Shown here: in pieces, positions 52,903 through 60,658 of the stretch
How the letters are laid out: every line of letters starts with the position of its first letter
Position numbering within the stretch: the stretch's first letter is position 1
Assembly (NCBI RefSeq): GCF_000226975.2
Contig: NZ_CP019286.1
Coordinates: forward strand, 124,001 to 188,000
Direction of reading: 5' to 3'
Length of the DNA stretch: 64,000 nucleotides
Source: Halobiforma lacisalsi AJ5
GTDB lineage: Archaea; Halobacteriota; Halobacteria; Halobacteriales; Natrialbaceae
The notes under the pieces: model-generated
Seen by the model: only the letters and a program-made list of their open reading frames with translations
The model's database searches: none
What the model was told of the DNA's origin: nothing
Made by a program: the position numbers and the translations under genes

Positions 52903-53292
52903 CCATTGTGTCTCCCCTTCATTTTTGCTGTGTGCCGGACCAACCCGAACCCCGCCACCCCACCCTCCGCTCCGTGCTCGCTCTCCACGGTCGCTGCGCG
53001 CGCAGCAACGACCTCTCCCAAGCTAGATTTGAGTAACTAGTAGATCACTTGTTAGCTGCTATGTGAACACATACAGTTTTTCTAGTATTTATTAGATTTA
53101 TATCAGTAGGTATTAAGATAAAATAATGGATTGCTTAGCTCTGAATTGCGGACTAAGGGTGAAAGATGAATATGAACACAGATTTCTGGAGTTCGTGTGC
53201 ATATCTTAGAGAGTAGTATTCAGAGAGTGTCTGCCCAGGGGGTGGAACGTGCCTTTACACATCTCCGCGGTGGCACTATCTGATAGAAGTTA
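52903..53292. other. 390-bp non-coding region with an abrupt GC-to-AT boundary
   Basis: 52921-52980 has 40 of 60 bases G or C; 53041-53100 has 17 of 60. The change falls at about 53035, where an AT-rich block begins and lasts to about 55.3 kb. No gene was seen; TATTTATTAGATTTATATCAG (53086 on) resembles a promoter but serves no called gene. It may be the edge of an inserted segment. Confidence 0.55.
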
Positions 53293-54120
53293 TCAGTTAG
53301 AGTCTGATGTGGAATCTTCTGAATAGAATCCCGCACTCTTCACGCTGTTAACAGAGAGTGGCCCATCTGGGCCTCGTGTCCGCATCTTTCTGAACGTGTG
53401 GGTTTCTCTTCCATTAATCCTCTCGAGGAATTCACTCACGAATTCTTGGCACGACTCTCTCGCCCAGCGAGCAGAATCTGCGCTAAGAAGTTTGTCAGGG
53501 AAGAGTAATGCATCTTCCCCAGCCAATGGGTTCTGTTGGTATTTCCCTTGGAGACCTGATTCAAGTCGATGTGTGTCCTGATCAGTCCCTATCCCCCGCC
53601 ATTCCGGTTGATAATGCACAAAATAGTTTCTGAGTTCTCTAACAAGTTTAACATCCTGATAGGGGTTTTGACCAGGGTCAAACGTTTCTTCGTCCGCATA
53701 TGTGAGAATTACCTGATATTTCTTTAATGTCGGTTTATACGAGAAATCACGCTGCTCAACCTGATTTAAATTCTTAACAAGTCTCATGAACCGTCCGTCA
53801 TCAACTGGTCCATACCCCATCTCTTGGTCATAATGATATGGCCAGTGCTCAACCGCATCTAAAGCAGCATCGTGAAATTCGTTGATACGTGCCTCGAGGA
53901 ATGCATTTGAGGCGATTATTGAGTATATGACAAATATTCGATGTCGTACTTCAATGGGCTCTCCCTCTACTATGGATTCAAATGGATCTTCAAACTCATC
54001 CTGTTCAAGGAGTTTAGCACAATCTTTGAAAAATTCTGCAGTTCCCAGATGACCATGCGAGAACCACTCTTTTATCTCTTGATTAGACTTTCCTGAGTCG
54101 GATCCATCTCGTTCTCCCAT
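53293..54120 (-). CDS. HEPN-like protein with an R-N-x3-H motif
   Basis: 275 aa, ATG at 54120. Mostly helical. LVRELRNYFVHYQPEW contains R164-N-x3-H169, the Rx4-6H signature of HEPN RNases, in the expected long helix. Regions before it (FVIYSIIASNAFLEARINEFHDAALDAV) fit the other HEPN helices. HEPN proteins are RNA-cutting toxins or defence effectors. No minimal nucleotidyltransferase partner lies next to it; the next gene on the same strand (upstream) is a membrane protein. The low GC suggests recent transfer. Call by motif only. Confidence 0.6.
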   Translation of the reverse strand: MGERDGSDSGKSNQEIKEWFSHGHLGTAEFFKDCAKLLEQDEFEDPFESIVEGEPIEVRHRIFVIYSIIASNAFLEARINEFHDAALDAVEHWPYHYDQEMGYGPVDDGRFMRLVKNLNQVEQRDFSYKPTLKKYQVILTYADEETFDPGQNPYQDVKLVRELRNYFVHYQPEWRGIGTDQDTHRLESGLQGKYQQNPLAGEDALLFPDKLLSADSARWARESCQEFVSEFLERINGRETHTFRKMRTRGPDGPLSVNSVKSAGFYSEDSTSDSN

Positions 54121-54371
54121 ATCATTGTTCAGTGCGGAAATCCTCTAAAAGTGATGGGGCATTATGGAATAACTCAGTAACGCTGATCGCTAGGTAGGGA
54201 GAATGTGTGGAGGCGGGACGATTAGTTTGGGACCTTGGGCTTAGCCACATACCTTCCCTACTCAAACTGAATTCATTGCGACAAGTGTCTCAATATGCAC
54301 ACCGCCTTCACGATCTCGTGTATATATTCGGGAAACGGATTCCGACAACATGCAACCTCAAGAGGTTACTT

Positions 54372-54956
54372 CTAGGACTCTATCTCTAATAGTTCATTCC
54401 TGAGATTAACTAAGAATAAGTGTATGAACAACAGCGTGAGTGCACCAACAAATATCGGAATGATATAAAACAAGATGTTGATAAAAGCAACAACTGAACC
54501 GGATAATGTAAATCCTTCCCGAACTAGAATATCAATTAACCAAATCTCTATTTCAGTCCCGGTGAATGTATATATTGGCAGAAGTAATGATGAAAGTACG
54601 TGAAATTTATATGAGGTAGGGTATCCAGATGAGTCGACTATTTTATGATATTCATTAACTTCCAATACTGGTAACATCAATAGAAATATTGCTAACGTAA
54701 TAAAGCCAAAAAATGTTACGTGGAACGTTTCACCAACCGTTCTCACAAGAAAGATGCCCCAAAAAATGAAAAACACATTGACAATATGAATCGTTGCAAA
54801 TCTTCCAAGGGGTACAGCTGAAAATGGAAGTGGGAAAGAAATCCTCTTTTCCTTGGCAGCCCCTTGTAGATCAACATCATTTCTTGAAAACCCACAAAGC
54901 TCAACCATTACTGCCAAGAACAATGGTATAAGAATCGCCACTGTCTGATCGGTCAT
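54372..54956 (-). CDS. Integral membrane protein with about five helices
   Basis: 194 aa. Hydrophobic segments at about 6-20, 50-75, 80-98, 120-135 and 155-185. An extra-membrane section (FSRNDVDLQGAAKEKRISFPLPF) lies between the first two. Family unknown. Codon use is AT-rich, like the HEPN-like gene 250 bp downstream on the same strand, so the two may be one cassette; membrane proteins often pair with toxins or effectors in defence modules, but this is speculation. Confidence 0.75.
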   Translation of the reverse strand: MTDQTVAILIPLFLAVMVELCGFSRNDVDLQGAAKEKRISFPLPFSAVPLGRFATIHIVNVFFIFWGIFLVRTVGETFHVTFFGFITLAIFLLMLPVLEVNEYHKIVDSSGYPTSYKFHVLSSLLLPIYTFTGTEIEIWLIDILVREGFTLSGSVVAFINILFYIIPIFVGALTLLFIHLFLVNLRNELLEIES

Positions 54957-55115
54957 TATTGTCTAAATTGACGGTCACGGCTACATTAGTATAAATATAT
55001 TCTTTAATCCACGTCTATTATTTGGAATCTCTATAGGAAGCGTACCAGCAATAAACCTCCTTCCTACTTAAGTCAGGATTTGATTTAACAACCCGGTTAA
55101 CATAGAGATCATCAT

Positions 55116-55256
55116 ATGGCAATAGAACGTAGGAGATTTCACGAATGTGATAGCTGTAATATCATTATGACCACTGAAGATGATGTAGAGGAACCATCAT
55201 TTGATTGCCCAGTTTGTGGAGGCAGCAATTTCACTAGTGTACAGAATATGTACTAA
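55116..55256 (+). CDS. 46-aa zinc-ribbon microprotein
   Basis: ATG at 55116 to TAA at 55256. Two CxxC pairs, CDSC (about 12-15) and CPVC (about 35-38), 19 residues apart, followed by GGSNFTS, form a rubredoxin/zinc-ribbon knuckle set. Haloarchaea encode many such small zinc proteins. It is divergent from the membrane protein, with AT-rich promoter sequence between. Function unknown. Confidence 0.65.
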   Translation: MAIERRRFHECDSCNIIMTTEDDVEEPSFDCPVCGGSNFTSVQNMY

Positions 55257-55330
55257 CTAGATCATTTGAGTTCTACGGATAATTGACTCCGTGAAATATC
55301 GACCTACGTTTCGTGAGCTTCAACTGGAAA

Positions 55331-55390
55331 TTTTTGCGCGGAGGAAGGGGTAAGGCGCTGTAATTTTTTGGCGCTGTCGCCTTGGCGACA
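55331..55390 (+). promoter_or_regulatory. Leader motif TTTTTGCGCGGAGG...GGCGC with hairpin
   Basis: TTTTTGCGCGGAGGAAGGGG and then GGCGC (55331-55357), followed by a hairpin TGTCGCC-TT-GGCGACA (55375-55390), 40 nt before the GTG at 55432. A related T-tract/GCGC/GGAGG/GGCGC block lies at 55940-55969 before the SWIM gene, so it may be a shared regulatory leader. Confidence 0.45.
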
Positions 55391-55431
55391 CGCATCTAGA
55401 CAGAAAGAGCGAACCATTCAGCGTCCTCGAA

Positions 55432-55782
55432 GTGGATACCGAACTCTGCAACACAGTCGTATCAGCGTGCGAACTGCGCAGTGAGTGGTTCACAAAGTCT
55501 GGCGACGAGACAGTCGGTGACCGACTCGAGACGATCGCGACGATCTGGATGGCTGGCCGCCATCATGGCTACGTCACCACTCGCATTGCATGGCTTGAAC
55601 TTGCCGCCGACGCCTGTGACTGGTATACTCGAGTGCTTTGCCCCTCGAGCGAAGACGAACGCGCACAGCGAGCGACTGATGCTTGCCGCCAGCTTCGTAG
55701 CATCATCCAAGAGTATCGGTTACGGAATCACGACGATAAGAACAGAGGTAACGGAATTGGACAGTGGTTCAGAGGAGCCTGA
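55432..55782 (+). CDS. Unrecognised 116-aa protein
   Basis: GTG start. Helical: TELCNTVVSACELRSEWFTKSGDETVGDRLETIATIWMAGRHHGYVTTRIAWLELAADACDWYTRVLCPSSEDERAQRATDACRQLRSIIQEYRL. Several Cys and Trp are spaced in helices. The tail is basic and Gly-rich. GC returns to haloarchaeal levels here. No family recognised; the leader motif it shares with the SWIM gene hints at common control. Confidence 0.6.
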   Translation: MDTELCNTVVSACELRSEWFTKSGDETVGDRLETIATIWMAGRHHGYVTTRIAWLELAADACDWYTRVLCPSSEDERAQRATDACRQLRSIIQEYRLRNHDDKNRGNGIGQWFRGA

Positions 55783-55939
55783 CCGATCCATTCAACCCTT
55801 TTCTCGCTTTCAGGTAGCGACGATCTGGGAGGCAGTCAAACCATATCTTCAACCGTAACTGCGGGAGGTTCCCGTTAGCGCTCTGGTCGGTCGAGAATGC
55901 GGCTGAATTACTAATTTCTCTGCTGGCCCCACGTGAGGG

Positions 55940-55969
55940 TTTTTGTGCGCCAGGAGGTGTGAGGCGCGA
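55940..55969 (+). promoter_or_regulatory. Leader motif before the SWIM-domain gene (second copy)
   Basis: TTTTTGTGCGCCAGGAGGTG then GAGGCGCG, similar to 55331-55360 with small gaps. It lies about 25-53 nt before the ATG at 55993. Confidence 0.4.
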
Positions 55970-55992
55970 CTCCGTCCGCCTCGAGATCAGTG

Positions 55993-56556
55993 ATGAGTAC
56001 TGACCGACCGATTCAGAGCGAGACGCATCGAGAGCATTCGACTGACGACGACGTCACCAACGACCGATCCCAGAGCTATCCTGGCGATACCGCCCGTCTA
56101 AACGGACACGAACTCGTCGCAATCGACGAGTGGCTTCCTGGCAAAGCGCCATCACCCTACGACATCGATCTCACGGACAGCTATGAGTATCGGACCCGCT
56201 ACTGGCGCTGCAGGAAGTGCGGCCAAGAACGCAGCCATCGCGACGAGTTCATGACCCATTGTGAGGAACCACGATCAGCAACTCCCCTCGAGGCCGGCGG
56301 CTACTCGATTGACGAGCCACGAACCCGACGGGCACTCACCGAAGCAATCGATGTCCACTTTGCTCAGCCGGGGCCGATCTACAAGGTCGTCAGCGAAAGC
56401 GAGAGCACGTACGAGGTCGATGTCGACGAGGAGACGTGTACCTGCCCCGATTTCGAACAGCGCCGGCCAGACGACGGCTGTAAGCATCTGCGACGTGTCG
56501 ACCTCGAAATTCGGACTGGACTCGTTCCCAGTCCAGATGGAACCTTCCAACGATGA
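55993..56556 (+). CDS. SWIM zinc-finger protein
   Basis: 187 aa from the ATG at 55993 (a GTG at 55990 is adjacent). N-terminal disordered stretch, then a CxxC with a distal His/Cys (RCRKCGQERSHRDEFMTHCEE, about 73-95), then a C-terminal SWIM finger YEVDVDEETCTCPDFEQRRPDDGCKHLRRV, matching CxC...CxH. SWIM fingers bind DNA or proteins and are common on haloarchaeal plasmids. Role unknown. Confidence 0.75.
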   Translation: MSTDRPIQSETHREHSTDDDVTNDRSQSYPGDTARLNGHELVAIDEWLPGKAPSPYDIDLTDSYEYRTRYWRCRKCGQERSHRDEFMTHCEEPRSATPLEAGGYSIDEPRTRRALTEAIDVHFAQPGPIYKVVSESESTYEVDVDEETCTCPDFEQRRPDDGCKHLRRVDLEIRTGLVPSPDGTFQR

Positions 56557-56708
56557 GACTCTCAAAAATTTTGACGCGGCACTCAGCTACGATACCACGC
56601 TACCATAACTAATCGCTTCATCGCAGGATACGGTTCCCCGGAGACCGCGGTTTGAATAATTGACTCGAGCCAAATTATTTGAGATTGCGGATCCAAGAGC
56701 GAGTACGA

Positions 56709-57248
56709 ATGGGTGACTCAGATCAGCGATCGTGGACAGACAGCATGAACGGACGTGAACGCGTCCGCCATGTCGTAGAGTTACTTGACGAACCAGCACC
56801 AGTCCAAGAGATTGCCGACCGAGCAGATGTCTCTCGCACGACAGCGGATGATGAACTCCAGCGACTGCAGAGTGACGACTGGGTCAGAGAAACGACGATT
56901 GATGGGACGAAAGCGTACGACTTGAACCCTGTTCGAATGCTCTTCGACGAAGTGACTGACCTGATCGACGAGTATTCGCGCGACGAACTCGAGAGCCAGC
57001 TTACAGAGTTGAAGACGGAACAAGAGGAGTTGGCTGCAGAATACGACGTCAGTTCACTCACAGAGTTTCGAGAACAACTCGCTGGAGAAGATCTATCGGC
57101 TGCGGAGCTTCGTGAGCGTCGCAACGTCGTCGAAACCTGGGAGGCAATCAACACGGAACTCAGGCTCGTAAAGCACGCTCTCCAGTTATACGATGACGTT
57201 GTTGGCCTTTCCTCACCCGAAAGTGGCTCTCACTCGACATTCGCCTAA
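56709..57248 (+). CDS. Winged-helix regulator, probable antitoxin of a TumE-like pair
   Basis: 179 aa from the ATG at 56709; TATA-like CAAATTATTTGAG (56671-56683) is about 30 nt upstream. Residues about 15-75 are a winged helix (RERVRHVVELLDEPAPVQEIADRADVSRTTADDELQRLQSDDWVRETTIDGTKAY). The rest is a long coiled coil (IDEYSRDELESQLTELKTEQEELAAEYDVSSLTEFREQL). The stop TAA overlaps the next ATG (TAATG). The layout matches haloarchaeal HTH/TumE-like pairs (DUF7342-type regulators). Confidence 0.75.
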   Translation: MGDSDQRSWTDSMNGRERVRHVVELLDEPAPVQEIADRADVSRTTADDELQRLQSDDWVRETTIDGTKAYDLNPVRMLFDEVTDLIDEYSRDELESQLTELKTEQEELAAEYDVSSLTEFREQLAGEDLSAAELRERRNVVETWEAINTELRLVKHALQLYDDVVGLSSPESGSHSTFA

Positions 57249-57308
57249 TGGTCGTTTTTCTCGCTAACCGGGCTAACTTGCAGAGCAAGCGCCTGCATGA
57301 TCGTATCC

Positions 57309-58950
57309 CATTCGTTCTAGTTTAGCCATTCGTTCTAGTTTAGCAGAGTGTAGCGCCGTCTGACTAGATATCGTTGTGACTACCAGTCAGAGAAATCCGG
57401 TGGATAGTGTGACCTACTCCCCACCGGATTCAGTGATTGTTGATCGGATTCAAAGAGCGTTTCCCTCCGATGAGTTGCGCGAGCGCGCTCGCGCAACGAA
57501 TCTCGTAGAGCGTGAACGGAAATTCGACGCTGTTGCGCTGTTCTACACGCTTTCACTCGGCTTCGCTGCTGGATCAGACCGATCTATTCAGGCCTTTCTC
57601 GAACGATTCGTCGAGATGGCTGACTGTGACGAACTCTCCTATGCAACCTTCCACGGGTGGTTCTCTCCACCGTTCGTTGCACTCCTTCGAGAGATTCTCG
57701 ATGACGCCATCGAGAATCTCGATACCAGAAGTGCCGACCTTAGCGGACGTCTCGAACGGTTTCGAGACGTCCTCATCGTCGATGGGAGCATTGTGTCTCT
57801 CTATCAAGATGCTGCAGATGTGTACGCTGCAACCGGTGACGATCAGGCTGGTCTGAAACTTCACCTAACAGAATCACTCTCAACTGGCCTTCCGGCACGG
57901 TACCAGACAACTGACGCTAAAACCCAAGAACGGAGCCAGCTACCCACCGGCGAGTGGGTAGCTGGCGCACTTATCCTGCTTGATCTCGGCTTCTACGACT
58001 TCTGGTTGTTCGACCGCATTGACCAGAATAACGGCTGGTTCGTCTCCCGTGTGAAGGACGACGCAAACTTCGAGATCGTCGAAGAGCTCCGGACGTGGCG
58101 GGGCAACAGTATCCCGCTCGAAGGAGAGTCGCTGCAGGACGTCCTTGACGACCTGCAGCGACAGGAAATCGATGTTCGCATTACCCTCTCGTTCGAGCGA
58201 AAGCGAGGGTCGTCCACCAGCCCGCCCCGAACGTTCCGGTTGGTTGGTGTTTGGAACGAGGACACTGAGGAGTACCACCTCTATCTGACGAATCTCTCGA
58301 AAGACGACTATAGCGCGCCCGATATCGCACAGCTCTATCGGGCGCGCTGGGAGATCGAATTGCTATTCAAGGAACTGAAATCGCGCTTCGGACTTGACGA
58401 GATCAACACGACCGATCCGTACATCATCGAGGCGCTGGTCATCATGGCCGCGATCTCACTGCTGATGAGCCGTGTTATCGTCGATGAACTCCAGAAACTA
58501 GACAGAAAACAACAGGAAAGCGCCGACGACGCCGCAGCGTCGTCGCCGCAACTCCCTCGTCGGCGATGTTCTCACGCTGTCGAACGCCACGCACACCTGA
58601 TCCAGTTGTATGTGATGCTCGATTTAGGGTACGAACTCCCGGATTTAGATGAGTTGTTGTTATGGGCGTCACGTGATCCAAATCCGCATCGTCCGAGATT
58701 ACGTGATCAGGTTAAGTCAGGCGAGTTCTGGTAACGAACTCGCCTGACGACCGGGGAACCCCCTGTCTCAATAGCGGCAGCTCTGGAACGGCGACGCACT
58801 CACAGCCGTGAGTGCGCCGCCTCAAAGGTATCACACGACGAATCCGTGACTGCCTGTTCCAGCGACCCACTCTCCTGAGCCAGTCCACTCCAATTTGGTA
58901 TAGTCTCTGCTGAGATCCTGCTTCACCCCGTCGCTAAACTAGAACAGATG
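57309..58950 (+). mobile_element. ISH8-type IS4-family insertion sequence, copy 2, 1642 bp, 10-bp target duplication
   Basis: Same 1642-bp length as copy 1, opposite orientation. GATCGTATCC at 57299-57308 is repeated at 58951-58960. The transposase-proximal end has CATTCGTTCTAGTTTAGC twice in tandem (57309-57326, 57327-57344); the far end is the single complement of CATCTGTTCTAGTTTAGCG. The interrupted gene can be rebuilt exactly. Confidence 0.94.
57376..58734 (+). CDS. IS4-family (ISH8 group) transposase, copy 2
   Basis: 452 aa, GTG start. Same DDE and YREK motifs as copy 1; three residues differ in one stretch (KRGSSTSPPRTF). The two copies therefore diverged only at a quasi-palindrome (58207-58228 here; 28766-28787 in copy 1). 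Looks functional. Confidence 0.95.
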   Translation: MTTSQRNPVDSVTYSPPDSVIVDRIQRAFPSDELRERARATNLVERERKFDAVALFYTLSLGFAAGSDRSIQAFLERFVEMADCDELSYATFHGWFSPPFVALLREILDDAIENLDTRSADLSGRLERFRDVLIVDGSIVSLYQDAADVYAATGDDQAGLKLHLTESLSTGLPARYQTTDAKTQERSQLPTGEWVAGALILLDLGFYDFWLFDRIDQNNGWFVSRVKDDANFEIVEELRTWRGNSIPLEGESLQDVLDDLQRQEIDVRITLSFERKRGSSTSPPRTFRLVGVWNEDTEEYHLYLTNLSKDDYSAPDIAQLYRARWEIELLFKELKSRFGLDEINTTDPYIIEALVIMAAISLLMSRVIVDELQKLDRKQQESADDAAASSPQLPRRRCSHAVERHAHLIQLYVMLDLGYELPDLDELLLWASRDPNPHRPRLRDQVKSGEFW

Positions 58951-59491
58951 GATCGTATCCAGAATCGACTCACTGCTGAATTCGACAACGTTCGACGGCG
59001 GCGTGCCGAGCCACGCGAGGCAGGCCCATATCGCGTTGTCGGAGAGGTGGACCCATGTCAATTCCTCGACGATGAGACGTACCCTACAACGACGGCTCGA
59101 ATCGAAATCGGATTTCAGATCCAGACAAGTGACCCATATGAGCACTACTGGTTCAATTGGATCGAGCCCGAACGAAGTCTGCTAGTTGGCTGGCACCAAG
59201 ACGATATGCACACCGATCTCGGACAAGTTCATTTACAAGTAAATAGGGGATCCTTAGCGGTTGATCATCAGCCAGCCCGGTTCATCGACTCACATCCACT
59301 CGATGTTATCGAACAACGGTTAGGAGAACTCCCTAGTGCCGTCCACGCTGTCGAGTGGGATGATCATACCCCCATTGGATTCGATTCATCTGCTTCTGTT
59401 ATTGAATAGACGGACCAGTTGCTGCCTGGATTTTGCCTTCAGGTAGGTTCCGCAAACAGTCACATCAGTCGTATCCTCGAGACGGTTTGTT

Positions 59492-59514
59492 GCCCCGAGG
59501 TGGGGTGACGGGGC
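59492..59514 (+). promoter_or_regulatory. GCCCC...GGGGC leader hairpin before the mini-TFB gene
   Basis: GCCCC (59492-59496) can pair with GGGGC (59510-59514). Spacing and context resemble the leader at 47396-47419. It ends 26 nt before the ATG at 59541. Confidence 0.4.
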
Positions 59515-59540
59515 GACCAGTTAGGTGCCTCGTCAGAGAC

Positions 59541-59924
59541 ATGATGGCTACGGATCAGACCGTCCGCAGTCGCTCTACTCGAGATGCATCGCAACAATCG
59601 CAATCGACACTGTCGTGTCCCGAGTGTAGTAGCAAACTCGTCACAGCGAATCGCGAGGCGTACTGTCGAGAGTGTGGCTTGATCGCCGACGAAAACCAGT
59701 TCGACCACGGCCCCGAATGGTTCGCCTCGGATAAAGACTCGAGCCGGCGTCGAACGGGTGCCCCACTGACCGCAGGGCGACACGATCGCGGAAGTCTTAA
59801 CTCTGAACCAGGGGAGCAGTTGCTCGAGCAACTCGAGGACGTCATGGACGCGGATAGTGCAAGATGGTCAGCAGTCGGTAGCAAGTTTCCGATTCTGTAC
59901 GACGAGTGGGAGAGACGCTATTGA
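59541..59924 (+). CDS. Mini transcription factor B: TFIIB zinc ribbon and B-reader only
   Basis: 127 aa from the ATG at 59541. CPEC...CREC zinc ribbon (STLSCPECSSKLVTANREAYCRECGLIADENQFDHGPEWFASD) then RRRTGAPLTAGRHDRGSL, the B-reader/B-linker signature of archaeal TFB. The two cyclin folds that bind TBP and DNA are missing; the protein ends with LLEQLEDVMDADSARWSAVGSKFPILYDEWERRY. It is either a decayed TFB gene or a real short form that could compete with TFB at RNA polymerase. A 68-bp overlap joins it to the next ORF. Confidence 0.72.
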   Translation: MMATDQTVRSRSTRDASQQSQSTLSCPECSSKLVTANREAYCRECGLIADENQFDHGPEWFASDKDSSRRRTGAPLTAGRHDRGSLNSEPGEQLLEQLEDVMDADSARWSAVGSKFPILYDEWERRY

Positions 59925-60192
59925 CGACCGCGAGGAATTATCTGGACTCGAGGATCCACATCAGTGGTTCGTCCCCGCACTTGCGCTACACGAATCCTCC
60001 CGATCGAATCAAACTACGCAACCAGAACCGAGCATTCCACGTAAGACCCGACTCAGTTGTCGCCACTGCGACGAAGAGACAATTCACGTCTTCGACAGCC
60101 GTGATACTGCTTCAAATGCCTCAGTCTCATCAGCATCCGTCTGGGAATGCAACCGATGTAGCACTCCTCGCCGTGGTCCAGCCCTCGAGTGA
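59857..60192 (+). CDS. Small zinc-ribbon protein overlapping the mini-TFB gene
   Basis: 111 aa as an ATG ORF; the true start may be further in. LSCRHCDEETIHVFDS...VWECNRCSTPRRGP gives two CxxC pairs about 30 residues apart, a zinc ribbon. The N-terminal half is disordered. The overlap with the TFB-like gene could mean a frameshifted or translationally coupled pair. Role unknown. Confidence 0.5.
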   Translation: MQDGQQSVASFRFCTTSGRDAIDDREELSGLEDPHQWFVPALALHESSRSNQTTQPEPSIPRKTRLSCRHCDEETIHVFDSRDTASNASVSSASVWECNRCSTPRRGPALE

Positions 60193-60348
60193 AAACATAC
60201 AAATAGTATTTCAGTAATGTTGTGGGAGTCTTCCGGACCTTCGGGAGTTCTCGGATCCCGATTCGCCAACAATTGAGAAAGTAATGGTGACGCGATGCTT
60301 TCCGAGCTTCTGACATACCCTGTGGAAAATCCGTCTCACCTCCGTCTT

Positions 60349-60585
60349 TCAGGCCTTCAATACCTCTAGCTGCATCTCTTCCATCTCATATTCGCGAGTT
60401 GGTTTCGAGGCACGTCCTTCTCTCCGCTCGTGATCTTCTGCTCTTGCAGCGCGAAAGCCATTTTCCAGAACACTATCAAAATGTTCCATTGACTTGTACC
60501 GATGGAGAATCATTCGGTCAGAGGGCACCATCCATTGACCGGTGGGCTGAGCAACAGGCTGCTCTCGATACTCACGTTCGTCCAT
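60349..60585 (-). CDS. Small protein, 78 aa
   Basis: Not recognised. Charged, with a possible helix (MILHRYKSMEHFDSVLENGFRAARAEDHERR). The start codon is an ATG with no clear Shine-Dalgarno; the call rests on composition and an otherwise empty stretch. Confidence 0.45.
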   Translation of the reverse strand: MDEREYREQPVAQPTGQWMVPSDRMILHRYKSMEHFDSVLENGFRAARAEDHERREGRASKPTREYEMEEMQLEVLKA

Positions 60586-60658
60586 ACGGTATTAGAAACT
60601 AAACAGGCAGAAATAACCCACCTCTGGATATTAAACTAGGAAAGATACAGCGTTGACT

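Larger units (their letters stand above)
57248..59409 (+). pseudogene. TumE-like toxin gene split by ISH8-type copy 2
   Basis: The native start is ATG at 57248, giving MVVFLANRANLQSKRLHDRI, then the element (57309-58950). Removing it and one copy of GATCGTATCC restores frame into ...QNRLTAEFDNVRRRR and on to the stop at 59409. What remains is an ORF from 58948 (153 aa) that begins inside the element. The core (YEHYWFNWIEPERSLLVGWHQDDMHTDLGQVHLQV) resembles TumE (DUF6516) toxins. The first 20 residues are lost, so the toxin is either inactive or rewired; the intact regulator upstream remains. Confidence 0.7.

Noticed and set aside
54207-54389. 60-aa ORF between the HEPN-like and membrane protein genes
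   Set aside because: No motif, overlaps the end of the convergent membrane protein gene, and there is no promoter or ribosome site.
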